The translations under genes and the position numbers were made by a program. The notes below the pieces were generated by a model. It was given only the letters and a program-made list of their open reading frames with translations. It did no database searches and had not been told where the DNA came from. 64,000 nucleotides of DNA from CAVSQX01 sp963730225 (GTDB lineage: Bacteria; Planctomycetota; Phycisphaerae; Tepidisphaerales; Tepidisphaeraceae), in NCBI GenBank assembly GCA_963730225.1, contig CAVSQX010000004.1, positions 1,240,001-1,304,000 of the forward strand, read 5' to 3'. Every line of letters starts with the position of its first letter. The first letter of the stretch is position 1. This document shows, in pieces, positions 15,655-23,990 of the stretch.

Positions 15655-16715
15655 TACCTGCGGCCGCTCGCAGCCGCCGTCGCTAGGGGAACATCTCCCT
15701 CGTACGCCGTGGGCGTCTCGGCGATGACCTTTTCCAGAACCATGTCGGTGGTTATACCTTCGGCTTCGCCCTCGAAATTCAGGATGACGCGATGCCGCAT
15801 GGCCGGGATGGCGACCTCCTTGATGTCGCCGAAACTGACGTGGAAGCGGCCGTCGAGCAGCGCCCGCACCTTGCTGGCCAGCGAGATGGCCTGGGCCGCG
15901 CGGGGGCTGGCTCCGACGCGAAGGAACTGATTCACCATCGGAATCGAGAACATTCCCTGCGGCTGGGTCGCCAGGGTGCAGCGAATGGCGTAATCCTGAA
16001 CGTGCGGGGCGATCACCACGCGCTTGATCAGATTCTGATGGGCCAAAATCTGCGGTCCATCGACGACCGGCTGAATGTCCATTTTGTAATTGGTCGTCGT
16101 ACGATCGAGAATCATCTTAAGCTCGGCGCGTCCGCTGTATTGCACCAGCAGCTTGTAGAAGAAGCGATCGAGCTGGGCTTCGGGCAACGGATAGGTTCCC
16201 TCCTGCTCCAGCGGATTCTGCGTGGCCATCACGAAGAACGGCTCTTCGAGCTTGCGAATCTTCCCGCCGGCGGTCACCTGCTTTTCCTGCATCGCTTCGA
16301 GCAGGGCAGACTGGGTTTTGGGCGTGGCGCGGTTGATTTCGTCGGCCAGCACGATCTGCGAAAAGATCGGCCCGGACATGAAAGTGAATTCGCGCTGGCC
16401 GCGCTCGTTTTCCATGATGACGTTGGTGCCGATCACGTCGGCGGGCATCAGATCGGGCGTGAACTGAATGCGGTTGAATTTCAGATTCAGGGCCTGAGCC
16501 AGGGCGCGGATCAGGGCGGTTTTGCCCAGGCCCGGGACGCCCTCGAGCAGCGCGTGGCCGCCGACGAAGAGACAGGTGAGGACACCATCGACGATGGATT
16601 CGTGGCCGACGATCACCTTGGCGATTTCTCCCTGCACCGCTCGGTAGTCCTTGCGGAACTGATCGGTCAATGCCTGGATTTGCGGATCGACGCCGGGAAC
16701 GTTTTGCTGGGTCAT
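15654..16715 (-). CDS. MoxR-family AAA+ ATPase
   Basis: The protein has 353 residues. Walker A is EGVPGLGKT, Walker B is IVLADEINRATPKTQ, and the region LEAMQEKQVT followed by MATQNPLEQEGTYPLPEAQ is the MoxR signature. MoxR ATPases act as chaperones that insert cofactors or remodel partners carrying VWA domains. The adjacent upstream gene is a large VWA membrane protein on the same strand, the expected partner. The usual DUF58 gene of such clusters was not found between them. Confidence 0.92.
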   Translation of the reverse strand: MTQQNVPGVDPQIQALTDQFRKDYRAVQGEIAKVIVGHESIVDGVLTCLFVGGHALLEGVPGLGKTALIRALAQALNLKFNRIQFTPDLMPADVIGTNVIMENERGQREFTFMSGPIFSQIVLADEINRATPKTQSALLEAMQEKQVTAGGKIRKLEEPFFVMATQNPLEQEGTYPLPEAQLDRFFYKLLVQYSGRAELKMILDRTTTNYKMDIQPVVDGPQILAHQNLIKRVVIAPHVQDYAIRCTLATQPQGMFSIPMVNQFLRVGASPRAAQAISLASKVRALLDGRFHVSFGDIKEVAIPAMRHRVILNFEGEAEGITTDMVLEKVIAETPTAYEGDVPLATAAASGRR

Positions 16716-16761
16716 GGTTTTCTCCGGAAGATTGTAGTCGAGGTTTGATCGCCGTGGAAAA

Positions 16762-16793
16762 ACGCCCGGCCCTTCGGGCCGGCGCTAAACGGG
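16762..16793. repeat. GC-rich hairpin, GCCCGGCCC-TTC-GGGCCGGCGCTAAAC type
   Basis: An inverted repeat (CCCGGCCC / GGGCCGG) with a TTC loop lies between the VWA and MoxR genes. It is followed by GCGCTAAAC. The same unit recurs at 39138-39170. It may act as an attenuating hairpin inside the VWA-MoxR transcription unit or be a dispersed palindromic repeat. Confidence 0.5.
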
Positions 16794-16799
16794 AACGGT

Positions 16800-19700
16800 T
16801 TATTCCGATTTTGGTTTTTGGTCATTTTGCTCTTTCTCCTTGATCTTCTGTTGCGCTCGCCGCTTGGCTTCGAGAAGGCTGCTCATGCCGTCGGCAGAGG
16901 AGATGCCCTTGGGCTCAATCTTTTTCGGCGGCGGCGGAATCGGTTTGTCGGTCGCTCCGCCGACGACCTGGCTGGTGTCGCCCTGCGTCCGCCTGGGATC
17001 GATCTTCGCCTCAAATTTCGCCTTGGGATCGGGCCGGGGCACGGCAGCCGGCGGCTGAGCGGCGGAACCTTCTTCACGAATTCGCTTGAGCGCATCGACC
17101 GAAGCGCGGGTTTCGATTTTTCGAGTGGTCGTGAACGATCGCACCGTCGATGCGCCGGTGGTGAGGTAGCGCTTGAGCGACACCCAATCCCAGGCGATTC
17201 GGCGCGAGGCGACGTCGAGCAGAATCAATCCCACCAGAATCGGGAGCAGCACATCCCAAACCGGCAACGGGGAAATCGCGGGGGAAAGATTCTCGCGGTT
17301 GAACAGATCGGCGTCGGCGACATCGAACGGCGGAATGACGCGCCCGCCGGTGCGCTGGGCGATTTCCTTCAGCGCCGATTCGTTGCTCTGCAAATCGCGC
17401 ATCTCCGGCGAATCGTTCATCGCCACACCGCCCAGCAACATGCCGTGCTGGCCGTTGGGGCCTTCGTACTGCAATGCGGCGACGTAGGTGCCGATATCCT
17501 TCGTGTCGAAAGTCGCTTCGTAGCGCCCCGGCCCCACCTGCCGCAGGCGCACATCCAGGGGCGGTTTGCTTGGATCGGGCTGGGCGATTTTTCCGGAGAT
17601 GTTGAGAAAATTCTGGAAGCCGCTGTCTTTGTCGAGCGCTTCAACGACGATGTGTCCCTGGTCGCCGCTTTGAGTCACCTGCAAATTGAGCAGCGTCGAT
17701 GTCGGCGGGCGGGCCACGCCGCGCACCACCTGGGCCCAGAACTTGTTGAAATCCGGCGAGCCAACCCACCAGGTTCCCCATTGGTTGTTCGCATCGGAAG
17801 TATAAACCGCCGCCCGCCCCAGGCCGGTTTGCCAATGGGCCAGCAGTGGATCGTTGTTCTTCCCCGCCACCAGCGGAACCTCGATTTGCGGATTGTTTTT
17901 CCGGCTCGTCAACACCATTCCCTTCACCGGCGGAATGTCGCCCAGCCCTTTGATCATGTCGCTGCTGCTGGGGGTGCGCTTGACAACGATGCCCTTGGAA
18001 TCTTCGGTGATCAGGCTGCGGCGGACGACGGTCGCTTCCTTCACGAAAATCTGCGGAAGCTGGCTGAGATTGCTGTTGATCGGCCCGTACGCCTTGCCGT
18101 GCAGCTCCGCGGCGATCCGCTTCATCTCGGGCGGCAAGCCGTCGGGATCGCCCATGTGCGGCTGCACGCTGACGGTTGAAACCGTGATTCGGGCATCCTT
18201 GTACGCTTGAATCAATCCAGCGCTGGGCGCCGCCGGATCGCCATCGCTGATGATGATGACGTGCTTCTGTTTTGCGTCGGAATCCTTCAGCCCTTTGGCG
18301 CCGCCCGAGCCGTAGAGGGCAACGGTCATGCAGTCCTCGAAGCTCATCATGTCTTCCATCTTCATCTGCTTGGCGGCGGCGATGGCCTTGGAGCCGTCGC
18401 CCTTGACGCTCAGCGGAAGATCCCATTGGCTGCCGCCGATGGACCAGCTCCAACTGACGATGCCGACTTCATCCATGGCGCTGAGCGTTTCGATCGCCTT
18501 GATGGCGCACTGTTCGGCGTAGTAGTTGCCGCTGCCGTCCTGGATTTCGCAGGCGTGCATCACCAGAACCAAAGCGCCCTTGGGAATCTGGCGCTGGGCG
18601 GGAATGTCCATGTTGACGGGAAGCACCTCTTCCAGCCGCCGACCCTGCCAACCGCCGGCGCCGAAGGTGTCGGGCCCACCGATCATCACCAGCCCCCCGC
18701 CGCTGTCGTGAACGTAGCTGGCCAGATTCTTCTGCTGATCTTCGCTGAGCCCGCCGGGTCCGTAGGGAACGTCCGCCAGAATCACCGCGTCGTAATTTTC
18801 CAGTTTCACCAGCGAAGTGGGGAACTGATCGGGCGTGATGTGATTTTCGTTGGTGATCTGGATTCCCTCTTCGGCCAGCGCCTTGAGAAGAATGTCGCCA
18901 CGGCCGTCGGGAATGTTGTCGACGTAGAGAATCTGCCCTTTGCCCTGAACGAACGTGAAGGCATCGGCGGATTTGTTGCTGGTGATGGTGTCGACCGGGG
19001 GCATTCCGGGCGCGGGTTTGTCCGGCTCAAAAACGGCGTGGAATTCGTGCACGCCGGAACTTCCCAGCGGCGGAACCTTGATGTGAAACGGATTCAGTCC
19101 CGGCTGAAGCGTGATGGGCAAATCACGAGCGTCGGGATGGTCCGGATCGATTTGCATCGGCACGCCCTGGTGCAGCACCGTCAATTTCCCGGTAACCGGC
19201 TCGGAGTTGGTGGATTTGAGAATGATGTCGAGCGTGATCGGTTCGTTCTCGCGCTTCCAGGTGGGAGCGACGAACCGATCCATCAACGTGGCGTGCTGCA
19301 CGTTGTAGTCCAACGGCATCACGTCGATGGGCACGTGCTGAGCAGCCGCGTTGGCCACCGCCGCATCGGTGTCGCCGAGGTTGGCGTTGCCATCGCTGAT
19401 CAACAACATGCGGTGCATCGCATCCTTGCCCAGCGTGGCCAAGCCAAGCTGAATTGCCGAGGCGATGTCGGTGCCGTTGCCGGCATCGCGGATGGCCTTG
19501 GATTCCAGCATCAGATGCGTGTTGGGCAGCGAATCGATCAGGGCATCCTGCTGAAAACTGATCTCGCCGATGCGATCGTCGGGCGGTTTGTGTTTTTCGG
19601 AGACGGCGGTCAGGTAATCGTTGATCGAGGACTGAAGAGTTGTGCCGGGATAATTCTGGACGTTGGAGGTGGAAAGGCTGATGTCGCGAAGGACCATTTC

Positions 19701-19943
19701 TTCCAGGATTTTCGATTGCCGCTGGAGACGGATGCCGCCGAGGATCAGGACGATCAGGAGAAGCACGAGCAGGCGAAGAACGATGGCGACCCATTTGCGG
19801 ACGGTGCCCAGGCCGGCGAGGGAACGCACGCCGAGCCAGACGATCGGCGTGGCCAGCGCCGCAAAAAAGAGCAGCGCGTACCAGCCGGAGAAGTATTCCA
19901 GTTGGATGGGGGCGACGGCGAGAATGGAGGGTGAGTTCACCAC
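16800..19943 (-). CDS. Large VWA-domain membrane protein with glutamine-amidotransferase-like region
   Basis: About 1047 residues from a GTG at 19943 (or 19940). The longer frame to 20138 overlaps another gene and is non-coding. Two N-terminal transmembrane helices (WYALLFFAALATPIVWLGV and VLRLLVLLLIVLILGGI) precede a VWA-like region (LLISDGNANLGDTDAAV). Next come an amidotransferase-like segment (YDAVILADVPYGPGG, GGLVMIGGPDTFGAG) and a second VWA-like part (VIIISDGDPAAPS). Near the C-terminus is another helix (VLLPILVGLILLDVA), then a charged tail. The layout is that of the BatA/DUF4159-like proteins that accompany MoxR. The start codon lies inside a mobile-looking inverted repeat. Confidence 0.85.
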   Translation of the reverse strand: MVNSPSILAVAPIQLEYFSGWYALLFFAALATPIVWLGVRSLAGLGTVRKWVAIVLRLLVLLLIVLILGGIRLQRQSKILEEMVLRDISLSTSNVQNYPGTTLQSSINDYLTAVSEKHKPPDDRIGEISFQQDALIDSLPNTHLMLESKAIRDAGNGTDIASAIQLGLATLGKDAMHRMLLISDGNANLGDTDAAVANAAAQHVPIDVMPLDYNVQHATLMDRFVAPTWKRENEPITLDIILKSTNSEPVTGKLTVLHQGVPMQIDPDHPDARDLPITLQPGLNPFHIKVPPLGSSGVHEFHAVFEPDKPAPGMPPVDTITSNKSADAFTFVQGKGQILYVDNIPDGRGDILLKALAEEGIQITNENHITPDQFPTSLVKLENYDAVILADVPYGPGGLSEDQQKNLASYVHDSGGGLVMIGGPDTFGAGGWQGRRLEEVLPVNMDIPAQRQIPKGALVLVMHACEIQDGSGNYYAEQCAIKAIETLSAMDEVGIVSWSWSIGGSQWDLPLSVKGDGSKAIAAAKQMKMEDMMSFEDCMTVALYGSGGAKGLKDSDAKQKHVIIISDGDPAAPSAGLIQAYKDARITVSTVSVQPHMGDPDGLPPEMKRIAAELHGKAYGPINSNLSQLPQIFVKEATVVRRSLITEDSKGIVVKRTPSSSDMIKGLGDIPPVKGMVLTSRKNNPQIEVPLVAGKNNDPLLAHWQTGLGRAAVYTSDANNQWGTWWVGSPDFNKFWAQVVRGVARPPTSTLLNLQVTQSGDQGHIVVEALDKDSGFQNFLNISGKIAQPDPSKPPLDVRLRQVGPGRYEATFDTKDIGTYVAALQYEGPNGQHGMLLGGVAMNDSPEMRDLQSNESALKEIAQRTGGRVIPPFDVADADLFNRENLSPAISPLPVWDVLLPILVGLILLDVASRRIAWDWVSLKRYLTTGASTVRSFTTTRKIETRASVDALKRIREEGSAAQPPAAVPRPDPKAKFEAKIDPRRTQGDTSQVVGGATDKPIPPPPKKIEPKGISSADGMSSLLEAKRRAQQKIKEKEQNDQKPKSE

Positions 19944-20400
19944 GGAGGCACGGAGGACACGGAGAGAAAATTTAGAGGATTCGTCGGATGATTCCGTTCT
20001 TGGGAAGGGGAACGTTGAAGTTGATGAGTAGGCCGACTCGGTAGCCCGTAAGCTTGAGGTAGGTGAGCAGCTGGGCTTCGAAAACGGGATGCATTTGATC
20101 GACCGATTTGATCTCGACGATGATCTTCTCGTCGACAATCAAATCGACCCGGTAGCCGCAATCGAGACGAACGTCCTTGTAGTTGACGGGCAGTTCAACT
20201 TGTCGTCGAAACGGCACTCCGCGCACCGTCAGCTCATGGCAAAGCATCGTCTCGTAACACGACTCCAACAACCCGGGCCCGGTCGCGCGATGCACTTCCA
20301 TCGCCGCCCCGATAATCTTCTCACTCAGTTCTTCATAAAGAACCATAATCCACTCTCTTTCCTTCTCCGTGCCCTCCGTGCCTCCGTGGTGAACACACCC
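19931..20400. mobile_element. Candidate inverted-repeat cassette carrying a GxxExxY gene
   Basis: The left arm (about 19936-19965) and the reverse complement of the right arm (about 20366-20395) share GTTCACCACGGAGGCACGGA and continue GG[A/G]CACGGAGA, one mismatch over 30 bases. Flanking GGTGAG / GGTGTG extends the similarity. The arms consist of short CACGGAGG units. The only gene inside is the GxxExxY gene. No transposase is present and no target duplication could be identified, so mobility is inferred from architecture. Confidence 0.6.
19972..20346 (-). CDS. GxxExxY family protein (PD-(D/E)XK nuclease-like)
   Basis: The gene encodes 124 residues. Near the N-terminus are EELSEKIIGAAMEVHRATG and GPGLLESCYETMLCHEL, which contains the name-giving GxxExxY (GLLESCY). 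The core has YRVDLIVDEKIIVEIKSV, giving the D...ExK pattern of PD-(D/E)XK folds. It ends with LINFNVPLPKNGIIRRIL. The biological role of the family is not established. It sits alone between the NHL/permease gene and the VWA gene, bracketed by inverted repeats. Confidence 0.9.
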   Translation of the reverse strand: MVLYEELSEKIIGAAMEVHRATGPGLLESCYETMLCHELTVRGVPFRRQVELPVNYKDVRLDCGYRVDLIVDEKIIVEIKSVDQMHPVFEAQLLTYLKLTGYRVGLLINFNVPLPKNGIIRRIL

Positions 20401-20402
20401 TT

Positions 20403-22955
20403 TCAGAACTCGAACACTTGTAACCTGTTATTCCCCGCATCGACCGCGACGATCCGATCCCGGTTATCAACCATCACTCCCCACGGATACGCCAGCTCCC
20501 CCGGATCGCGGCCGGCGCGGCCCCAGGTTGCCAGGCCCTTGCCGGTTTCCTTGTCGATCATCTGAATGCGATTGTTTCCAAACTCGCTGACGATCAGGTG
20601 TCCTTGGCGGTCCATGGTCATGCCGTAGGGAAAACGGAATTGTCCCAGCCCCGATCCGCAACTGCCCATGTTGCGAACCCAGGTGCCGTCGGTTTTGAAA
20701 ACGTCGATGCGGTGATTGCAGGCATCCAACACGTAGACGAGATCGCCGTCGATCAGCAGTTTCTGCGGGCGGGAGATCTCGCCGTTGCCCTGGCCGAACT
20801 TGCCGAACTTGTAGAGAAAATGGGCCTGCTGGTCGAAGACCTGAATGCGATCGTTCTCGCCGTATTCGCTGACAAAGATGTGGCCCTTGGAATCGAAGGC
20901 CACATCGGTGGGAAAAAGGAATTGTCCATCGCCGGTGCCGGGGTTGCCCCAGCGGCGGATTTCCTGTCCGTTGGGGGTGAATTCGACGACGCGCTGGCAA
21001 TGCGTGTCGGGGACGTAGACGTTTCCATCGGGGGCGACGGTGAGATTCACCGGCCCTTCGATTCCGCGGGAGGGCATGTACCAGCCGCAGAGATAATTCC
21101 CGTTCCGATCGATGTGCTGAACGCGGGCCATGCGATCGACGACGAAGAACGTATCATCCCTGGGCGAATGTGCGATGCCGCGCGGATAAATCACCTGTCC
21201 CGGTCCGATGCCGGTATCGAACCAAATCTCCTGCGGCTGCGAGGAGCGCGAGCAACCGGGCAGGAAGAGGAGGATGGAGGATAGAAGATAGAGGATGGCG
21301 AGCGCGGCCGTTGGCGAGGCTCGACGGGCGCTGCGTAGCCCGAATGCAAACAACAGCACCGCGGCCAGCGCCGGCAACAGAACGGCGAGCATCATCAGCA
21401 ACGAGGCTTCGATCATCGGATCGAACCGGGCCATGTGCACCCAGGCCATCAGCAGCGGCGTGAGCACCTGGGGATGCAGGGGAAAAAGCAGCACGGTGGC
21501 GGGAACCTCGGTTAGTGAAAGCGCTCCAACCAGCAGCCCCCCGGCGACCAGCGTCGGCCAGGCCAACGGCCAGACGATGGAAACGGCACTTTGGAGCGAG
21601 TTGGCTCCGTCGACGGCGGCCATGTCGCGAAGTTCCCTCCAGGGGCGCGTCCAAGTTCCGCGTCCCGCCGCCAGCGCGAGCCATCCGAATCGTCCGACGT
21701 ACGCCAGAACCGGCACCGGAAATGCACGGTACGCCCAGTCAAGCCAGGGACGATTGTAAATCCGGATCAGGGCGATGGCGAGCAACTGCCCCCCGATGAG
21801 AAACGCCGCGCCGGCCAGCACGATCAGCCCCGGCGTCCATCGGCTGGCGCAGGAAAATGCAACCACGACCGCCACCGCGGCCGCCATCGCCGCGACGATG
21901 ATCGTGCCCTGCACCTGCACGCCAAATTCCTCCCACATGCGCGGAATCGAGAACGGGACGCGCAGCGAATGAACCAACGCCCAGATCGGCACGCCGACAT
22001 TCAGGATCAGCAGCGCCACCGCGGCCAGAACGGACCAGAACGGCGCGTTGAGAATTCGGGGCCATTGCCCGATGCTCAACGCATCGACGGCCGAAGCGCG
22101 GGAAACGATCCAGAGGGCGAAAACCGCCATCAGCGAAGTGATCAGAACCAATGGCAGCGCCGTCGCCACCGCGGCAGCGGCGCGGGCGGGCTGGTCGGGA
22201 GATTTGTATCCGGCCGATGTCGCTTCGACGATGGAATTATCCGCGGAGCTGATCGCGCCGGTATCGAAAACCATTCGGACCTCGGTGGCCACCACGCTGA
22301 TGCCGGTCGGCTGATACACCGCAAATTCCTGCGTGGCCAACACCGTGACGATGGCCACGGACGCGACGATCGGCCCGACGAGTTGACGAAAGGTGATGCG
22401 GTAGAGCACGCCGTCGAGCACCGCCTGCTGCTGCACATTGGTGTCGAGCCGTCGCAGGGCCAGGCCGATCAACGCGGCCGGCACCGCCCAGAGCCACGCG
22501 GCCAACGACCAGATGCAGCGGAACGTGTCGGCAACTCCAGCGGGACGGAAGGTGATGCCCATCGGCCGAAAAAACGGGCGCATGATGCGGACGAATTGGC
22601 TCCAGCCGTAGGTGTAGGAAAGCGAGGGCATGAGCAGTGCGGCGGGCAAAACTCACCCACAAGCAGCGCGGGCCAGCCATCCACGGCCGCGGCCCAGAAC
22701 CAGGGCTGCGGGGATGCCCATGATCGTGGCGATGACGGCGGCCAGTCCGTTGTAGCCGAGAGTTCGTTCCAGCAGTTCGACGCGGAATCGTGAGAGATGC
22801 AATTCGACGCGGACCTGTGGATTGGCGACGATCGCGCCGATCATCCAGAGCAGCGGCAGGGCGCAGCAGATCGCCACGATGATCGCCGCCGGGGCGCCGC
22901 CGAGCCATGCGGACCAATCGGCACGATGGGAAGCGGCCGGATTAGGATTCGACAA
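20403..22955 (-). CDS. Fe(III)-type ABC permease with in-frame TGA, fused in frame to an NHL beta-propeller
   Basis: Codons from 22955 encode the first helices (IIVAICCALPLLWMIGAIV) up to GRGRGWLARAACG, then TGA (22653-22655). The same frame continues PAALLMPSLSYTYGW and a two-domain permease with many helices and an EAA-type loop (LRDMAAVDGANSLQSAV). About residue 450 after the stop the frame passes into AILYLLSSILLFLPGC, a lipoprotein-like signal, then six NHL-type repeats (e.g. GQFLFPTDVAFDSKGHIFVS). Either one fusion protein or two genes joined by loss of a stop and start. It follows the binding-protein gene by 15 bases. No ATP-binding subunit is nearby. Confidence 0.8.
21264..21297. repeat. 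GAGGATAGA-type simple repeat at the permease/NHL junction
   Basis: The plus strand reads AGGAGGATGGAGGATAGAAG and continues in the same style. The complementary strand encodes the hydrophobic stretch AILYLLSSILLFL just before PGC. The same repeat type occurs at 54896-54986 and, in variant form, before 56956. Confidence 0.6.
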
Positions 22956-22970
22956 CGTCTTCAGAAACGC

Positions 22971-23975
22971 TCACTCCACCGGCCTGCCCTGCAAAATCGC
23001 CGTCGCCCGGCGACTGAAGATGGCGTAGGCCTGCGCTGCTTTGGCGTAATCAACCGGCATCGCTTTCACGCCGCCGGCCGACTGAGGATCGCGCACGCTC
23101 CATTTGATGAAATGCATCTGCATCAGCTTGTTTTCCGTATCGCGGCTCAGAAGAAAATCAATCAGTTTTTTCGCCGCCTCCTCGTGCGGTGCGCCGGCGA
23201 CCAGAGCGACGGTGGTCGGCATGGTCATCGTGCCGTCCTGATCGGGGCCTTGATCGGGAACGACCAGCGTCAGCTTTCCGCCGTTGCCCTGCGCGTTGGC
23301 GACATCATCGCTGTCGGCAAGGCCCAATTCAAATGATCCGGCCCCGGTTTGATCGGCCACCTCGGCGTTGCCGCCGACCAATGCCACATCGTTATCGTGC
23401 AGCGCTTTGAAGAACGCATCGGCTTTTTGCTGGCCCCAGAAGAGATACAGGGCGGTCACATGCGCGCCGGTGGAACCGGCGGTCGGCTGGGCGATGGTGA
23501 TTTTTCCCTTGAGCCGCGGATCGATCAGATCGTGAATGCTGGTGATCGCAAACGGCGGCGGCGGAACGCCGACGGCCAGCACCCGCGCCCGCAGACCCAG
23601 GCCGGTCCACAGGCCGGTTTTATCCTTGTAATTGTCAGGTATGTCCGATGCGTTGGGGCTGGAATACGGAGCCAGCACGCCTTCGCTGGCGATGCGAGCG
23701 GTCAAAAACGCTTCGCTGCCCCACCACACATCCGCCTGCGGATTGGCCTTTTCGGCTTCAAGCCGGCCGACCAGTCCGACCGATTTGCTCGATTCGACAT
23801 CGAACAGCGGAGTGATGTGATATCCGGTCTGCTGCTCGAAATCGTGAAAGATCGGATCGGCGTACGGCTCATCCACGGAGCAGTAGATGGCAATCTCCGG
23901 CGTCGCTTCCTTGCGGCTGCACCCGCAGAGGAGGACGCCGATCAGCACCAGACTCCAAATCGCCGCATGCTTCAT
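22971..23975 (-). CDS. Periplasmic binding lipoprotein of an Fe(III)-type ABC transporter
   Basis: The ATG at 23975, five bases after GAGGA, is preferred over 23987. A lipoprotein signal (AIWSLVLIGVLLCGC) leads into EIAIYCSVDEPYADPIFHDF, the usual start of FbpA/AfuA-type proteins. ADVWWGSEAFLTARI and the C-terminal KLIDFLLSRDTENKLMQ follow. It presumably delivers a ligand, often ferric iron, to the permease encoded 15 bases downstream. Ligand specificity cannot be read from the sequence. The upstream neighbour is an outer-membrane porin on the same strand. Confidence 0.88.
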   Translation of the reverse strand: MKHAAIWSLVLIGVLLCGCSRKEATPEIAIYCSVDEPYADPIFHDFEQQTGYHITPLFDVESSKSVGLVGRLEAEKANPQADVWWGSEAFLTARIASEGVLAPYSSPNASDIPDNYKDKTGLWTGLGLRARVLAVGVPPPPFAITSIHDLIDPRLKGKITIAQPTAGSTGAHVTALYLFWGQQKADAFFKALHDNDVALVGGNAEVADQTGAGSFELGLADSDDVANAQGNGGKLTLVVPDQGPDQDGTMTMPTTVALVAGAPHEEAAKKLIDFLLSRDTENKLMQMHFIKWSVRDPQSAGGVKAMPVDYAKAAQAYAIFSRRATAILQGRPVE

Positions 23976-23990
23976 GTTTGTCCTCATTTT

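Noticed and set aside
16818..19934. Long plus-strand frames opposite the VWA gene
   Set aside because: Antisense shadows; the minus-strand product has VWA and membrane motifs.
19944..20138. N-terminal extension of the VWA protein
   Set aside because: It would be translated antisense through the GxxExxY gene and its repeat, and the residues are low-complexity Ser/Arg.
10834..22655. UGA recoded as Gly or Trp, or selenocysteine, to explain the two in-frame TGA codons
   Set aside because: TGA is the normal stop of many intact genes here (dcd, guaB, E1) and no SECIS-like element or selenoprotein family is involved.
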